From Nocardioidaceae bacterium (GTDB lineage Bacteria > Actinomycetota > Actinomycetes > Propionibacteriales > Nocardioidaceae): 64,000 nt of DNA. A program made the translations under genes and the position numbers. The stretch is taken from positions 62,001 to 126,000 of the forward strand of contig JAURVT010000010.1 in the NCBI GenBank assembly GCA_030655315.1. The letters run 5' to 3'. This document shows, piece after piece, positions 38,683 through 46,730 of the stretch; the stretch's first letter is position 1; each line of letters starts with the position of its first letter. A model generated the notes under the pieces. That model saw only the letters and a program-made list of their open reading frames with translations, made no database searches and was not told where the DNA came from.

Positions 38683-38838
38683 TCAGGCTGCCTTCTTCAC
38701 CTTCACGAGCTTGCGCTTCTTGACGGTGTAGCCGGCCGGCATGGTGCCCTCGGCGAGCATCCGGATGGGGCAGCGCTTGCACCGGGGCTTGTCGACGCAG
38801 CACTTCTTCTTGGGCAGCTTGCCGGCCTTGGATCCCAC
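38683..38838 (-). CDS. 51-residue Lys/Cys-rich protein (possible metal-binding)
   Basis: Small protein from GTG 38838 to TGA 38683. One third of the residues are Lys or Arg. Cysteines C13, C14, C20 and C23 (KKKCCVDKPRCKRCPIRML) form a CC-x5-C-x2-C cluster fit for zinc or iron. TACGGT six bases before the GTG gives a leaderless promoter, and an iron box overlaps its -35 region. I recall similar short actinobacterial hypotheticals but no function. Codon usage fits the genome, and the cluster is unlikely by chance. Confidence 0.65.
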   Translation of the reverse strand: MGSKAGKLPKKKCCVDKPRCKRCPIRMLAEGTMPAGYTVKKRKLVKVKKAA

Positions 38839-38861
38839 GCCGCTACCGTAGCAGCATCCGG

Positions 38862-38880
38862 TAAGGCCACCCTCACCTCA
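38862..38880. promoter_or_regulatory. IdeR/DtxR-like iron box
   Basis: TAAGGCCACCCTCACCTCA matches the 19-bp DtxR/IdeR consensus (TTAGGTTAGSCTAACCTAA) at 13 positions, including AGG...CT.ACCT. It lies between the small Cys-rich gene (minus) and ferritin (plus). IdeR activates bacterioferritin B in mycobacteria from such boxes; the same here is inference. Confidence 0.55.
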
Positions 38881-38906
38881 TCTGATCCACCGAAGGAGAC
38901 ACCACG

Positions 38907-39431
38907 ATGGCATCCCCGAAGTTCGTCGAGCAGCTGAACGAGCAGATCGGCAACGAGTTCGCCGCCCACCAGCAGTACCTGGCGATCGCGGTCTACTACG
39001 ACGACCTGACGATGCCCCGGATGGCGGCCACCTTCTTCGCGCAGGCGCTCGAGGAGCGCGACCACGCGATGATGATGGTCCAGTACCTGATGGACGTGGA
39101 CGCGCCGGTGCGGATCCCCGGCGTCGAGGCTCCCGTCAACGAGTTCGCCGACGTCGTGTCGCCGGTCAAGCTCGCGCTCGACCAGGAGAAGCGGGTGACC
39201 GAGCAGATCTTCGCGCTCACGAAGATCGCGCGCGACGAGGCCGACTTCGCCTCGGACCAGTTCATGCAGTGGTTCATCAAGGAGCAGGTCGAGGAGGTCT
39301 CCTCGATGGGCGACCTGCTCGACATCGTCACCCGCTCGCAGCACGACCTCGAGGCGATCGAGGACTGGGTCGCCCGCGAGCAGGGCTCGGAGGCCTCGGA
39401 CCCGACGGCCCCCGCGATCGCCGGGGCCTGA
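38907..39431 (+). CDS. Ferritin (BfrB/Ftn type)
   Basis: Iron-storage four-helix protein, 174 residues. Ferroxidase ligands: E in LNEQIGNEFAAHQQYLAIA (helix A), EERDHAMMMVQYL with E and H (helix B), E in FIKEQVEEVSSM (helix D). No haem-binding Met pattern of bacterioferritin is evident, and the C-terminal tail is long, as in mycobacterial BfrB. GAAGGAG before the ATG; an iron box upstream. Confidence 0.93.
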   Translation: MASPKFVEQLNEQIGNEFAAHQQYLAIAVYYDDLTMPRMAATFFAQALEERDHAMMMVQYLMDVDAPVRIPGVEAPVNEFADVVSPVKLALDQEKRVTEQIFALTKIARDEADFASDQFMQWFIKEQVEEVSSMGDLLDIVTRSQHDLEAIEDWVAREQGSEASDPTAPAIAGA

Positions 39432-39441
39432 GGCACGACGC

Positions 39442-40371
39442 ATGCGGGTGCTGGTCGTCGGCGCGGGCGTCGTCGGTCTGACCTGCGCCGTGCGTCTCGC
39501 CGAGGACGGGCACGACGTCCACGTGGTGGCGCGCGACCTGCCGCTCGAGACGGTCTCGGCCGTCGCCGCGGCCTGGTGGTACCCCTACCTGGCCCAGCCG
39601 CAGGACCGGGTCTCGTCCTGGGGAGCCCGTACCTACGAGGTGCTGGCCGAGCAGGCCGACGTGCTGCCCTTCGTGCGGATGCGTCGCTCGCACGAGCTGC
39701 ACGACGGCCACCCGCCGGAGCCCTGGTGGGCCGGCGCCGTGCCCGACCTGGTGCGGGACGACTCCGCGCCCGGGGGCTGGTCGGGCGCCTGGTCGTTCAC
39801 CGCGCCCGTGGTCGAGATGCGGCACTACCTGCCGTGGCTGTGCGAGCGCCTCGACGCGCTCGGCGGCACCCTGACGCGCGGAGCGGTCTCGACGCTGCCC
39901 ACCGGCGGCGACGTCGTGGTGAACGCCTCCGGGCTCGGCAACCGGCTGCTCGCCGCCGACGCGGGCGTGCACCCCGTGCGGGGCCAGGTGGTCCGCATCG
40001 CTCCCTGCGGCATCGAGGACGTGTGGCTCGCCGCCGCACCCGGGTCGGCCCTGACCTACGTGGTGCCGCGCAGCGAGGACGTGGTCGTCGGTGGCACCGA
40101 GGAGCCTGACGACTGGCGGGCCGACCCCGATCCCCAGACGGCCCGGGACATCCTCGCCCGTGCCGCGCGGATCCTGCCCGGGATCGCGTCGGCTCCGGTT
40201 CTCGGTCACCGCGTGGGCTGGCGTCCCGCCCGGTCGTCCGTCCGGCTCGAGACCGAGCACCGTGACGGCGCCAGCCCGGTCGTGCACTGCTACGGCCACG
40301 GCGGCGCCGGCGTGACGCTGTCCTGGGGCTGCGCCGACGAGGTCGCGTCGCACGTGGCCGCCCTGGCCTGA
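39442..40371 (+). CDS. FAD-dependent D-amino-acid oxidase family protein
   Basis: 309 residues. The FAD-binding MRVLVVGAGVVGLTCAVRLA opens the chain, followed by AAAWWYPYLAQP (DAO motif near residue 45), GVHPVRGQVVRI near 175, and the C-terminal HCYGHGGAGVTLSWGCA of D-amino-acid oxidases. It would oxidise D-amino acids to 2-oxo acids with release of peroxide and ammonia. The short length fits actinobacterial DAO. It ends 8 bp from a convergent gene, the only convergent junction here without a palindrome. Confidence 0.88.
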   Translation: MRVLVVGAGVVGLTCAVRLAEDGHDVHVVARDLPLETVSAVAAAWWYPYLAQPQDRVSSWGARTYEVLAEQADVLPFVRMRRSHELHDGHPPEPWWAGAVPDLVRDDSAPGGWSGAWSFTAPVVEMRHYLPWLCERLDALGGTLTRGAVSTLPTGGDVVVNASGLGNRLLAADAGVHPVRGQVVRIAPCGIEDVWLAAAPGSALTYVVPRSEDVVVGGTEEPDDWRADPDPQTARDILARAARILPGIASAPVLGHRVGWRPARSSVRLETEHRDGASPVVHCYGHGGAGVTLSWGCADEVASHVAALA

Positions 40372-40378
40372 GCGGACC

Positions 40379-40837
40379 TCACCTCGGCCTCGTGACCACC
40401 AGGTGCCACAGGCCGTCGTCCCGCCGGGCGACCATGCGCAGGCCGGCGTCGACGGACCACCGTGCCGCGTCGTCCACCGACCGGGCCACGGGCCCCGCGA
40501 ACGAGACGTAGCCGCCGGGTCGGACGCGCATGGCCAGGTCGGCCACCCGGTCGGCCGTCAGGGGCACGTCGTGGGCCAGGACGAGGTCCATCCGGGTGGT
40601 CGCGGTCGTGAGGGCGTCGAGGACGGTGCAGCGGTGCCCGAGGCGCGCCTCGTCGACGCGGCGCCCGAGCCCGGCGGAGGAGCCGCCGGCCAGGACGACC
40701 TGGTGGCCGTCGGCCGCCAGCAGCAGGCCGTCGCCGCCGTCGCCGACGTCGAGCACGGTCACCGGTCCGGTGCCGGCACGCGGCGCCCAGACGTCGCGGA
40801 CGTCGTCGGCGATCGCGCGGCGAGCCGCCGCCGTCAC
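40379..40837 (-). CDS. Small SAM-methyltransferase-like protein
   Basis: 152 residues from a GTG overlapping the stop of the macro-domain gene. TVLDVGDGGDGLLLAADGHQ resembles the SAM-binding motif I, and MRVRPGGYVSFAGPVAR resembles the late strand of class I methyltransferases. The glycine motif is GDGGDG rather than GxGxG with a clear acidic loop, so activity is doubtful. Coupling to an ADP-ribose hydrolase suggests a linked function, otherwise unknown. Confidence 0.6.
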   Translation of the reverse strand: MTAAARRAIADDVRDVWAPRAGTGPVTVLDVGDGGDGLLLAADGHQVVLAGGSSAGLGRRVDEARLGHRCTVLDALTTATTRMDLVLAHDVPLTADRVADLAMRVRPGGYVSFAGPVARSVDDAARWSVDAGLRMVARRDDGLWHLVVTRPR

Positions 40838-41340
40838 GTCAGCCGGGCCGTCATCAGGTCGAGCACGACCTCGGAGAACGCCACCAGGACGACCTCGGCG
40901 CCGGTGCCGGAACTCTCGATCGCGGTGACGGCCTGGTCGACCGCGTCGGCGAGCGGCCAGCCGTAGACGCCCGCCGAGACCAGCGGGAACGCGACCGACG
41001 TCGCGCCGAGACCGTCGGCCACCTCGAGGCTGCGGGTGTAGCAGGAGCGCAGCTCGCCCGAGCGGTCGGTGCCCGGGTCGAAGACCGGTCCCACGGTGTG
41101 GACCACCCAGCGGGCGGGGAGGTCGCCGGCGGTGGTGGCCACGGCCTCGCCCGTGGGCAGCCCGTCGGGCCAGGTCGTGGCCCGCACCCGGCGGCACGCG
41201 GCCAGGATCGACGGCCCTCCCGCGCGGTGGATCGCCCCGTCCACCCCGCCACCGCCGAGCAGCCCGCTGTTCGCGGCGTTGACGACGACGTCGACGTCGA
41301 GGGTGGTGATGTCGCCGCGGACCGCTCGGGTGGTGGGCAC
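40834..41340 (-). CDS. Macro-domain protein, O-acetyl-ADP-ribose deacetylase type
   Basis: 168 residues forming one macro domain of the MacroD/YmdB group: VDVVVNAANSGLLGGGGVDG (ADP-ribose loop with catalytic Asn and Asp), AIHRAGG, and the second loop VAFPLVSAGVYGWPLADA. It hydrolyses O-acetyl-ADP-ribose or removes mono-ADP-ribose from proteins or nucleic acids. Overlaps the following methyltransferase-like gene. Confidence 0.93.
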   Translation of the reverse strand: MPTTRAVRGDITTLDVDVVVNAANSGLLGGGGVDGAIHRAGGPSILAACRRVRATTWPDGLPTGEAVATTAGDLPARWVVHTVGPVFDPGTDRSGELRSCYTRSLEVADGLGATSVAFPLVSAGVYGWPLADAVDQAVTAIESSGTGAEVVLVAFSEVVLDLMTARLT

Positions 41341-41417
41341 GGCTCATCCTCCCGCCATCCGGCGCTCCCGCACCACCGGTCCGTCGGTCCGGCCCGGCGG
41401 TGACGGCGCCGGTGACC

Positions 41418-42095
41418 TCAGAAGAGGCGCAGGGAGGGGTCGTCGACGCCGCGGAGGGCGTCGTAGTCGACGGTGATGCAGGCGATGCCGCGGTCGCGGG
41501 CGAGGGTGCGGGCCTGCGGCTTGATCTCCTGGGCGGCGAAGATGCCGCGCACGGGGGCGAGGAGCGGGTCGCGGTTCATCAGCTCGAGGTAGCGGGTGAG
41601 CTGCTCGACGCCGTCGATGTCGCCGCGACGCTTGATCTCGACGGCGACCGAGCCGCCGCCGGCGTCCTTGCAGAGCAGGTCGACCGGACCGATGGCGGTC
41701 ATGTACTCGCGTCGCACGAGGCTCATGCCGTCCCCGAGCGCGACGGGGTGGTCCGCGAGGAGTGCCTGCAGGTGCTTCTCGACGCCGTCCTTCTGCAGTC
41801 CGGGATCGACCCCGAGGTCGTGCATCGAGTCGTGCAGGATCTCCTCGATCGTGATGCGGAGCGTGTCGTCGGTCTTGTGCGCCGAGACCGTCCAGACGGT
41901 GCGTCCGTCGTCGCCGACGCCCTCGCGGAGGGTGGCCGGCGGGCTCATCCAGTTCAGCGGCTTGTACGCCCGGTCGTCACTGTGGATCGAGACCGAGCCG
42001 TCGGACTTGACGAGGACGAGCCGCGTGGCCAGGGGGAGGTGGGCGGTCAGCCGACCGGCGTAGTCGACCTGGCACCGGGCGATGACGAGACGCAC
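41418..42095 (-). CDS. nucS: Endonuclease NucS (non-canonical mismatch repair)
   Basis: Mismatch-specific endonuclease used by actinobacteria in place of MutS/MutL; 225 residues. The N-terminal DNA-binding half ([20 protein letters not shown], then [16 protein letters not shown]) is followed by the PD-(D/E)XK nuclease with [24 protein letters not shown] (Asp and Glu-x-Lys). The chain ends DDPSLRLF, the conserved clamp-binding tail that lets the sliding clamp DnaN stimulate it. It lies in its usual actinobacterial place downstream of the atp region. Confidence 0.95.
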   Translation of the reverse strand: MRLVIARCQVDYAGRLTAHLPLATRLVLVKSDGSVSIHSDDRAYKPLNWMSPPATLREGVGDDGRTVWTVSAHKTDDTLRITIEEILHDSMHDLGVDPGLQKDGVEKHLQALLADHPVALGDGMSLVRREYMTAIGPVDLLCKDAGGGSVAVEIKRRGDIDGVEQLTRYLELMNRDPLLAPVRGIFAAQEIKPQARTLARDRGIACITVDYDALRGVDDPSLRLF

Positions 42096-42136
42096 GCCGT
42101 CACCCTCTCACGGGCGGGACGTGCGGCTGCCGCGCC

Positions 42137-42655
42137 CTACTGGCGGACGAGCACCTGGTCGTCGAAGACCAGGCGGTTCTTGCCGCGCAGCACGCCGCTG
42201 GTCTCGTTGCCGTCGCCGCCCACGAGAGTGAAGTCGCGACCGTCCAGGGTGAAGTCGCCCGAGCGGTACTCCTCGACGCCGTCGTAGTCCTCGACGAACG
42301 TGCCCGCCGCGGTGAGGCGCAGCACCCAGAAGTTGTCGTCCGTGGCCCAGGTGCCGGCCAGGGAGGCGACATCGGGGTCCTCGGTGCCGGTGCTCGCGCC
42401 GTCGTCGCCGGGCGAGGCGGTCTCGGTGGGCTGCGTCGCGTCGCTCTCGTCGGGGACGGCGGTGTCGTCCTCGGTGGGCGTCGCGGAGGCCTCGCTGGTG
42501 GGCGCCGAGGTGGCACCGTCGGAGGCGGCGGGGGTGTCGTCACCGCCGCGGGTGAGCAGCACGGTCCCGATGATCACGAGGGCGACGACGGCGACCACCG
42601 CGCCGATCGTGATGGCGCGGCGACGGCCTCGGGGCGCAGAGTGACGAGAGCTCAT
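42137..42655 (-). CDS. Membrane-anchored protein with Ser/Thr/Asp-rich linker
   Basis: 172 residues from ATG 42655: basic start SSRHSAPRGRRR, one membrane helix (ITIGAVVAVVALVIIGTVLL), a disordered linker rich in Ala, Ser, Thr, Asp and Glu (about 45-100), and an outer domain of lipocalin-like strands (SLAGTWATDDNFWVLRLTAA, FVEDYDGVEEYRSGDFTLDG). Such GTW-starting domains recur in actinobacterial envelope proteins of unknown role. TACCCT six bases before the ATG: leaderless. Confidence 0.7.
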   Translation of the reverse strand: MSSRHSAPRGRRRAITIGAVVAVVALVIIGTVLLTRGGDDTPAASDGATSAPTSEASATPTEDDTAVPDESDATQPTETASPGDDGASTGTEDPDVASLAGTWATDDNFWVLRLTAAGTFVEDYDGVEEYRSGDFTLDGRDFTLVGGDGNETSGVLRGKNRLVFDDQVLVRQ

Positions 42656-42682
42656 GCGGTCAGGGTAGTGGTTCGCGCCTGA

Positions 42683-42755
42683 CGTGACCGGGCTCACGGT
42701 GAATCGGCGGGTCGTCGTGGCACACTGCCGACACCAGGTGGCTACCGGCGGGTAA
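42683..42755 (+). promoter_or_regulatory. hbd promoter region with the two shared pathway motifs
   Basis: Element 1: CGTGACCGGGCTCACG (42683-42698). Element 2: CTACCGGCGGGTAA (42742-42755), with exact TACC-N4-GGTA half-sites; it runs into TAATAA (42753-42758), a likely -10. Element 1 also covers the -35 zone of the divergent leaderless gene at 42655. Confidence 0.6.
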
Positions 42756-42792
42756 TAAGCCGCCCGGAAGCACCCCGACGAGAGGCACGACG

Positions 42793-44574
42793 ATGGCGCG
42801 CGAGTTCTCCACGGTCGCAGTGATCGGACTGGGCACCATGGGTGCCGGCATCGCGGAGGTCGTGGCCCGCCACGGCGTCGACGTCGTCGCCGTGGAGCGC
42901 GACGAGCCCTCGCTGGCGCGCGGGCGCGAGTCGCTGGAGCACTCGGTGGCCCGGGCCGTCGCGGGCGGCAAGCTGGACGAGGTGGAGCAGAAGGAGCTGC
43001 TCGGCCGGATCCGGTTCAGCACGCGCCTGGCCGACGTCGCCGCGTCCGACCTCGTCGTCGAGGCCGTGGGCGAGGACCTCGACCTCAAGCGCAGCCTGTT
43101 CGCCGAGATCGACGGGCTGGTCGGGGACGACGCCGTGCTCGCGACGAACACGTCGTCGCTGTCGGTCACCGAGATCTCCGCCGCGACGGGCCACCCCTCG
43201 CGCGTCGTCGGCCTGCACTTCTTCAACCCCGCCCCCGTCCAGGAGTTCGCCGAGGTCGTCCGCACCGTGGTCACCTCGCCCGACGTGGTCGAGGACGTCG
43301 TCGCGTTCACCCGGTCGCTGGGCAAGAACCCCGTCGTCGCGGGCGACAAGGCGGGCTTCATCGCCAACGCGCTGCTGTTCGGCTACCTCAACCACGCCGC
43401 GTCGATGTACGAGAGCCGCTACGCCTCGCGCGAGGACATCGACGCCGCGATGCGCTTCGGCTGCGGCTACCCGATGGGTCCGCTCGCCCTGCTCGACCTG
43501 ATCGGTCTCGACACCGCGTACGAGATCCTCGAGACGATGTACCGCCAGGGCCGCGACCGCCTGCACGCGCCGGCCCCGGTCCTCAAGCAGATGGTGACCG
43601 CGGGCCTCCTCGGCCGCAAGAGCGGCCGCGGCTTCTACACCTACGACGCGGCCGGCTCGCCCACCGTCGTGGGCGACGCCGAGACCCCCTCGGCCGACGA
43701 CGTCCCGCAGCTGCGGCGCGAGGTGCGTCGCGTCGGCGTCGTCGGCACCGGGACGATGGCCTCGGGCATCGTCGAGGTGTTCGCCAAGGCCGGGCACGAC
43801 GTGGTGTTCGTCGGGCGGGGCGAGGACCGCCTCGCGGCCGTCCGCACCCGCATCACGGCGTCGCTGGACCGGGCGGTCTCCAAGGGACGCCTTGACGAGA
43901 CCGACCGCGACGCCGTGCTGTCCCGTCTCACCGGCAGCACGAGCCGGGAGGACCTCGGCGACGTGGACCTCGTGGTGGAGGCCGTCGCGGAGGACCTGCA
44001 GGTCAAGCTCGACCTGTTCGCCGACCTGGACCGGATCTGCCGGCCCGGGGCGATCCTGGCCACGACCACGTCGTCGCTCCCGGTCATCCGGTGCGCTGCC
44101 GCCACCACCCGTCCCGGCGACGTGGTGGGCCTGCACTTCTTCAACCCCGCGCCGGTGATGAAGCTGGTCGAGGTCGTCTCGACGGTGGCCACCACCGCCG
44201 ACGTCACCGAGACCGCCCGGGCCCTGTGCGCGGCGCTCGGCAAGGTCGCCGTCTCGTGCGGCGACCGGGCGGGGTTCGTCGTCAACGCCCTGCTCTTCCC
44301 CTACCTCAACGACGCCGTGCGGATGCTCGAGGCGCACTACGCCACGGCCGACGACATCGACGCCGCGATGAAGCAGGGCTGCCGCCTGCCGATGGGACCG
44401 TTCGAGCTGCTCGACGTGGTGGGCAACGACGTGTCGCTGGCGATCCAGCGGACCCTGTTCTCGGAGTTCCGCGAGCCGGGGTGGGCGCCCGCCCCGCTGC
44501 TCGAGCACCTGGTCACCGCGGGCTACCTCGGTCGCAAGTCCGGCCGCGGCTTCCGGGACCACACACGGGTCTGA
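42793..44574 (+). CDS. 3-hydroxyacyl-CoA dehydrogenase, tandem double-domain form
   Basis: Two complete 3-hydroxybutyryl-CoA dehydrogenase units fused in 593 residues. Unit 1: VIGLGTMGAGIAEVVARHG (about 8), LHFFNPAPVQEFAEVV, AGFIANALLFGYLNHAASMY. Unit 2: VVGTGTMASGIVEVFAKAG (about 317), LHFFNPAPVMKLVEVV, AGFVVNALLFPYLNDAVRML. Each has the NAD fold and its own C-terminal helical domain, so one chain may stand in for the normal dimer. Expected reaction: oxidation or reduction between 3-hydroxybutyryl-CoA and acetoacetyl-CoA, a step of the ethylmalonyl-CoA pathway; its promoter carries that pathway's motifs. Confidence 0.93.
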   Translation: MAREFSTVAVIGLGTMGAGIAEVVARHGVDVVAVERDEPSLARGRESLEHSVARAVAGGKLDEVEQKELLGRIRFSTRLADVAASDLVVEAVGEDLDLKRSLFAEIDGLVGDDAVLATNTSSLSVTEISAATGHPSRVVGLHFFNPAPVQEFAEVVRTVVTSPDVVEDVVAFTRSLGKNPVVAGDKAGFIANALLFGYLNHAASMYESRYASREDIDAAMRFGCGYPMGPLALLDLIGLDTAYEILETMYRQGRDRLHAPAPVLKQMVTAGLLGRKSGRGFYTYDAAGSPTVVGDAETPSADDVPQLRREVRRVGVVGTGTMASGIVEVFAKAGHDVVFVGRGEDRLAAVRTRITASLDRAVSKGRLDETDRDAVLSRLTGSTSREDLGDVDLVVEAVAEDLQVKLDLFADLDRICRPGAILATTTSSLPVIRCAAATTRPGDVVGLHFFNPAPVMKLVEVVSTVATTADVTETARALCAALGKVAVSCGDRAGFVVNALLFPYLNDAVRMLEAHYATADDIDAAMKQGCRLPMGPFELLDVVGNDVSLAIQRTLFSEFREPGWAPAPLLEHLVTAGYLGRKSGRGFRDHTRV

Positions 44575-44593
44575 ACCGACCTATCCTGGAGCC

Positions 44594-44902
44594 ATGGCGA
44601 GCCGGGCAGGACGACGACAGGCGCGTCAGCAGCACCGTGCCGACCGCGCCGCGTCCGCCGGGTCGAACTCCTGGCTCGGTGGGCACCAGCAGGTCGAGCG
44701 ACGCTCGGGCACCGAGTGGGTCGTGCGCAGCGTCACCGGGACGGCGTCGGCCAAGCAGTACCGCTGCCCCGGGTGCAGCCAGACCATCCGGCCCGCGGTC
44801 GCGCACGTCGTCGTGTGGCCGGTCGAGAAGGCCCTGCTCAGCGACTCCGCCCTCGACGAGCGTCGCCACTGGCACCGCCCCTGCTGGCAGCGCCTCGCCT
44901 GA
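44594..44902 (+). CDS. Small conserved actinobacterial protein with Cys/His cluster
   Basis: 102 residues. Basic, disordered start (ASRAGRRQARQQHRADRAAS), then YRCPGCSQTIRPAVAHVVVW and RRHWHRPCWQRL, giving a C-x2-C ... H ... H-x-H-x2-C set that should bind zinc. Homologues near nucS in Streptomyces are labelled ATP/GTP-binding protein, but I see no P-loop, so that label is unsupported. TATCCT six bases before the ATG: leaderless. Confidence 0.75.
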   Translation: MASRAGRRQARQQHRADRAASAGSNSWLGGHQQVERRSGTEWVVRSVTGTASAKQYRCPGCSQTIRPAVAHVVVWPVEKALLSDSALDERRHWHRPCWQRLA

Positions 44903-45003
44903 GCGGGCCTCGGCATCCCGACCGGCGGCGTTGCTGCTCGCTCGACGCCCAAGACCGGGGCGCCTTCGCTCACGCGCCTTGCCGGACGGGCGCCGAGACC
45001 CGC
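44903..45003. repeat. Dispersed imperfect palindrome, family 2, copy B
   Basis: About 100 bp after the stop of the small gene at 44902. Landmarks: GCGGGCCTCGGCATCCCG, GGCGGCGTTGCTGCTCGCTC, GGCGCCTTCGCTCACGCGCC, GACGGGCGCCGAGACCCGC. Outer arms GCGGGCCTCGGC and GCCGAGACCCGC nearly pair. Unlike the other copies it lies between genes on the same strand. Confidence 0.75.
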
Positions 45004-45047
45004 TCTCGCGCTGAGAGCCGAGTGCGTGGGCCGGATAGGGTGAGCAC

Positions 45048-45833
45048 GTGACTCAGGAGCAGGTCGTCCGCGGCAACTCGATCCTCCCGGCGCGACGGGA
45101 GGCCCTGACGCTGCACACCGCCGACGGGCTCTCGCTGGTCGGTGAGCTGGCGCTGCCGCTCGACCGCGACCCGGTGGCGACGATGATCTGCCTGCACCCG
45201 CTGCCCACGCACGGCGGCATGATGGACAGCCACCTGTTCCGCAAGGCGTCGTACCGGCTGCCGGCGCTCGCGGGGCTCGCCGTCCTGCGGTTCAACACGC
45301 GCGGCACCTCCAGCGTGCAGGGCACGAGCGAGGGCGCCTTCGACGAGGCGAACGACGAGCGCTTCGACGTCGCCGCGGCCATCGAGCACGCCGACTTCGC
45401 CGACCTCCCCGACCCGTGGCTGGTCGGCTGGTCGTTCGGCACCGACCTGGTGCTGCGCTACGGGCTCGACCCGGTCGTCCGCGGCGCGGTGCTCCTGTCG
45501 CCGCCGCTGCGGTACAGCAGCGAGTCCGACCTCGACGCGTGGGCCGCCGACGGCAAGCCCCTGACGGCCCTGGTGCCCGAGCTCGACGACTACCTGCGCC
45601 CCGACGAGGCGCGCGAGCGCTTCGCCCGCGTGCCGCAGGCCGAGGTCGTGGCCGTCGACGGCGCCAAGCACCTCTGGGTGGGCGACAGCGAGCGCGTCCT
45701 CGACGAGGTCGTCCAGCGCCTCGCGCCCGACGTCACCACGCCCCTGCCCAGCACCTGGGACGGGCCGATGGAGCGCGGTGACTCCTCCGCCTACGCCGAT
45801 CGCACCACCGCGTCGTTCGAGCCCCGCATCTGA
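45048..45833 (+). CDS. Alpha/beta hydrolase
   Basis: 261 residues. The oxyanion region MICLHPLPTHGGMMDSHLF, the nucleophile elbow VGWSFGTDLVLRYG (Ser near 129), RFNTRGTSSVQGTSEG near 85 and the catalytic His in VDGAKHLWVGD near 206 are in place. The form is that of the dienelactone hydrolase/peptidase S15-like group found next to nucS in actinobacteria. Substrate unknown. TAGGGT six bases before the GTG: leaderless. Confidence 0.87.
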   Translation: MTQEQVVRGNSILPARREALTLHTADGLSLVGELALPLDRDPVATMICLHPLPTHGGMMDSHLFRKASYRLPALAGLAVLRFNTRGTSSVQGTSEGAFDEANDERFDVAAAIEHADFADLPDPWLVGWSFGTDLVLRYGLDPVVRGAVLLSPPLRYSSESDLDAWAADGKPLTALVPELDDYLRPDEARERFARVPQAEVVAVDGAKHLWVGDSERVLDEVVQRLAPDVTTPLPSTWDGPMERGDSSAYADRTTASFEPRI

Positions 45834-45851
45834 GCGTCCGCCCGGAGTCGT

Positions 45852-45908
45852 CGAGATACGGGTTCTGCACCACGCGGGCGCCGTCGGTGGTGCAGAAGTC
45901 GTATCTCG
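45852..45908. terminator. 21-bp-arm palindrome, bidirectional terminator-like (family 1, copy 2)
   Basis: The left arm 45852-45872 is identical to that at 3314-3334; the right arm 45888-45908 pairs with it except at two positions. The loop is again 15 nt but of unrelated sequence. It lies between the convergent genes ending at 45833 and 45931. Confidence 0.8.
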
Positions 45909-45930
45909 GCGCCGGGGTGGGGGTCAGGAG

Positions 45931-46725
45931 TCAGGCGGGCCAGTGGGCGGGGCGACCCAACCACGGGGGGAGCAGCGTGGTCGCGTCGCCGCGGGCGGCC
46001 TCCAGCTGGGGCTGCTGCAGGAACAGCGCGTCGGTGAGGTCAGAGCCGCGGAGGTCGGTGTCGCGCAGGTCGGCCCCGATCAGGTCGGCCTCGCGCAGGT
46101 CGGCACCCCGGAGGTCGGCCGCGATGAGCAGGGCGCCCCGCAGGTCGGCGCGGCGCAGGTCGGCACGGCGCCACGACGACCCGAGCAGGTCGGCCCGTCG
46201 GTGGTCCGGACCACCGACACCGCGGACGGCGAGGCTCGTGCGCTGCAGCAGGACGTCGACGTCGCGGTGCCAGGCGTCGAGGTCCGTCGCCAGCACCTCG
46301 TCGGCGGAGCCGCGGGTCAGCGCGTCGACACGGTCGCGCCCGTCCACGAGGGCGACGCGCAGGTCGTCCGGCACCTCCCGGCCGAGCGCGTCGACCAGGA
46401 GCCACAGCAGCTCGTGCAGCCGACGGATGACGCCGAACACCGCGAACATCGATGCGGCGACGTCGGGGGAGGTGCGCCAGTCCTGGCCGGCCAGCACGAC
46501 CTGGGTGACCTTCTGGCCGGCACCGAGGCAGTCGTAGACCGTGCAGCCGCGGAACCCGACGTCGCGCAGGCGGTCGTGGATGCCGCAGCCGAGGTCGTCC
46601 GCCAGGTTGACGCACGGCTCGCCGGCCGCCTTGTCGATCGCGAAGTCGACCGACCGGGCGAACGGCAGCGCGACGCAGCACAGCCCGAGACAGCTCGAGC
46701 AGTCGGCGCGCAGCGAGTCGCGGAC
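45931..46725 (-). CDS. Pentapeptide-repeat protein with cysteine-rich N-terminus
   Basis: About 260 residues. The N-terminal part LRADCSSCLGLCCVALPFAR, PCVNLADDLGCGIHDRLRDV and CTVYDCLGAGQKVTQ holds nine or so cysteines and is typical of an actinobacterial family. The C-terminal part is a right-handed pentapeptide helix of A-D-L-R-x units (RADLRRADLRGALLIAADLR...). Odd: the conserved frame has no ATG, GTG or TTG above 46497; the expected start position is GTC (46725) or CTG (46713). Starting at GTG 46497 would delete the cysteine domain. It follows the coiled-coil gene by 5 bp. Function unknown. Confidence 0.75.
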   Translation of the reverse strand, partial: VRDSLRADCSSCLGLCCVALPFARSVDFAIDKAAGEPCVNLADDLGCGIHDRLRDVGFRGCTVYDCLGAGQKVTQVVLAGQDWRTSPDVAASMFAVFGVIRRLHELLWLLVDALGREVPDDLRVALVDGRDRVDALTRGSADEVLATDLDAWHRDVDVLLQRTSLAVRGVGGPDHRRADLLGSSWRRADLRRADLRGALLIAADLRGADLREADLIGADLRDTDLRGSDLTDALFLQQPQLEAARGDATTLLPPWLGRPAHWPA

Positions 46726-46730
46726 GGCGC

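Noticed and set aside
40379-41347. A 322-codon minus frame spanning the methyltransferase-like and macro-domain genes
   Set aside because: Its first half is an out-of-frame reading of the macro-domain gene; only the part from GTG 40837 looks like protein.
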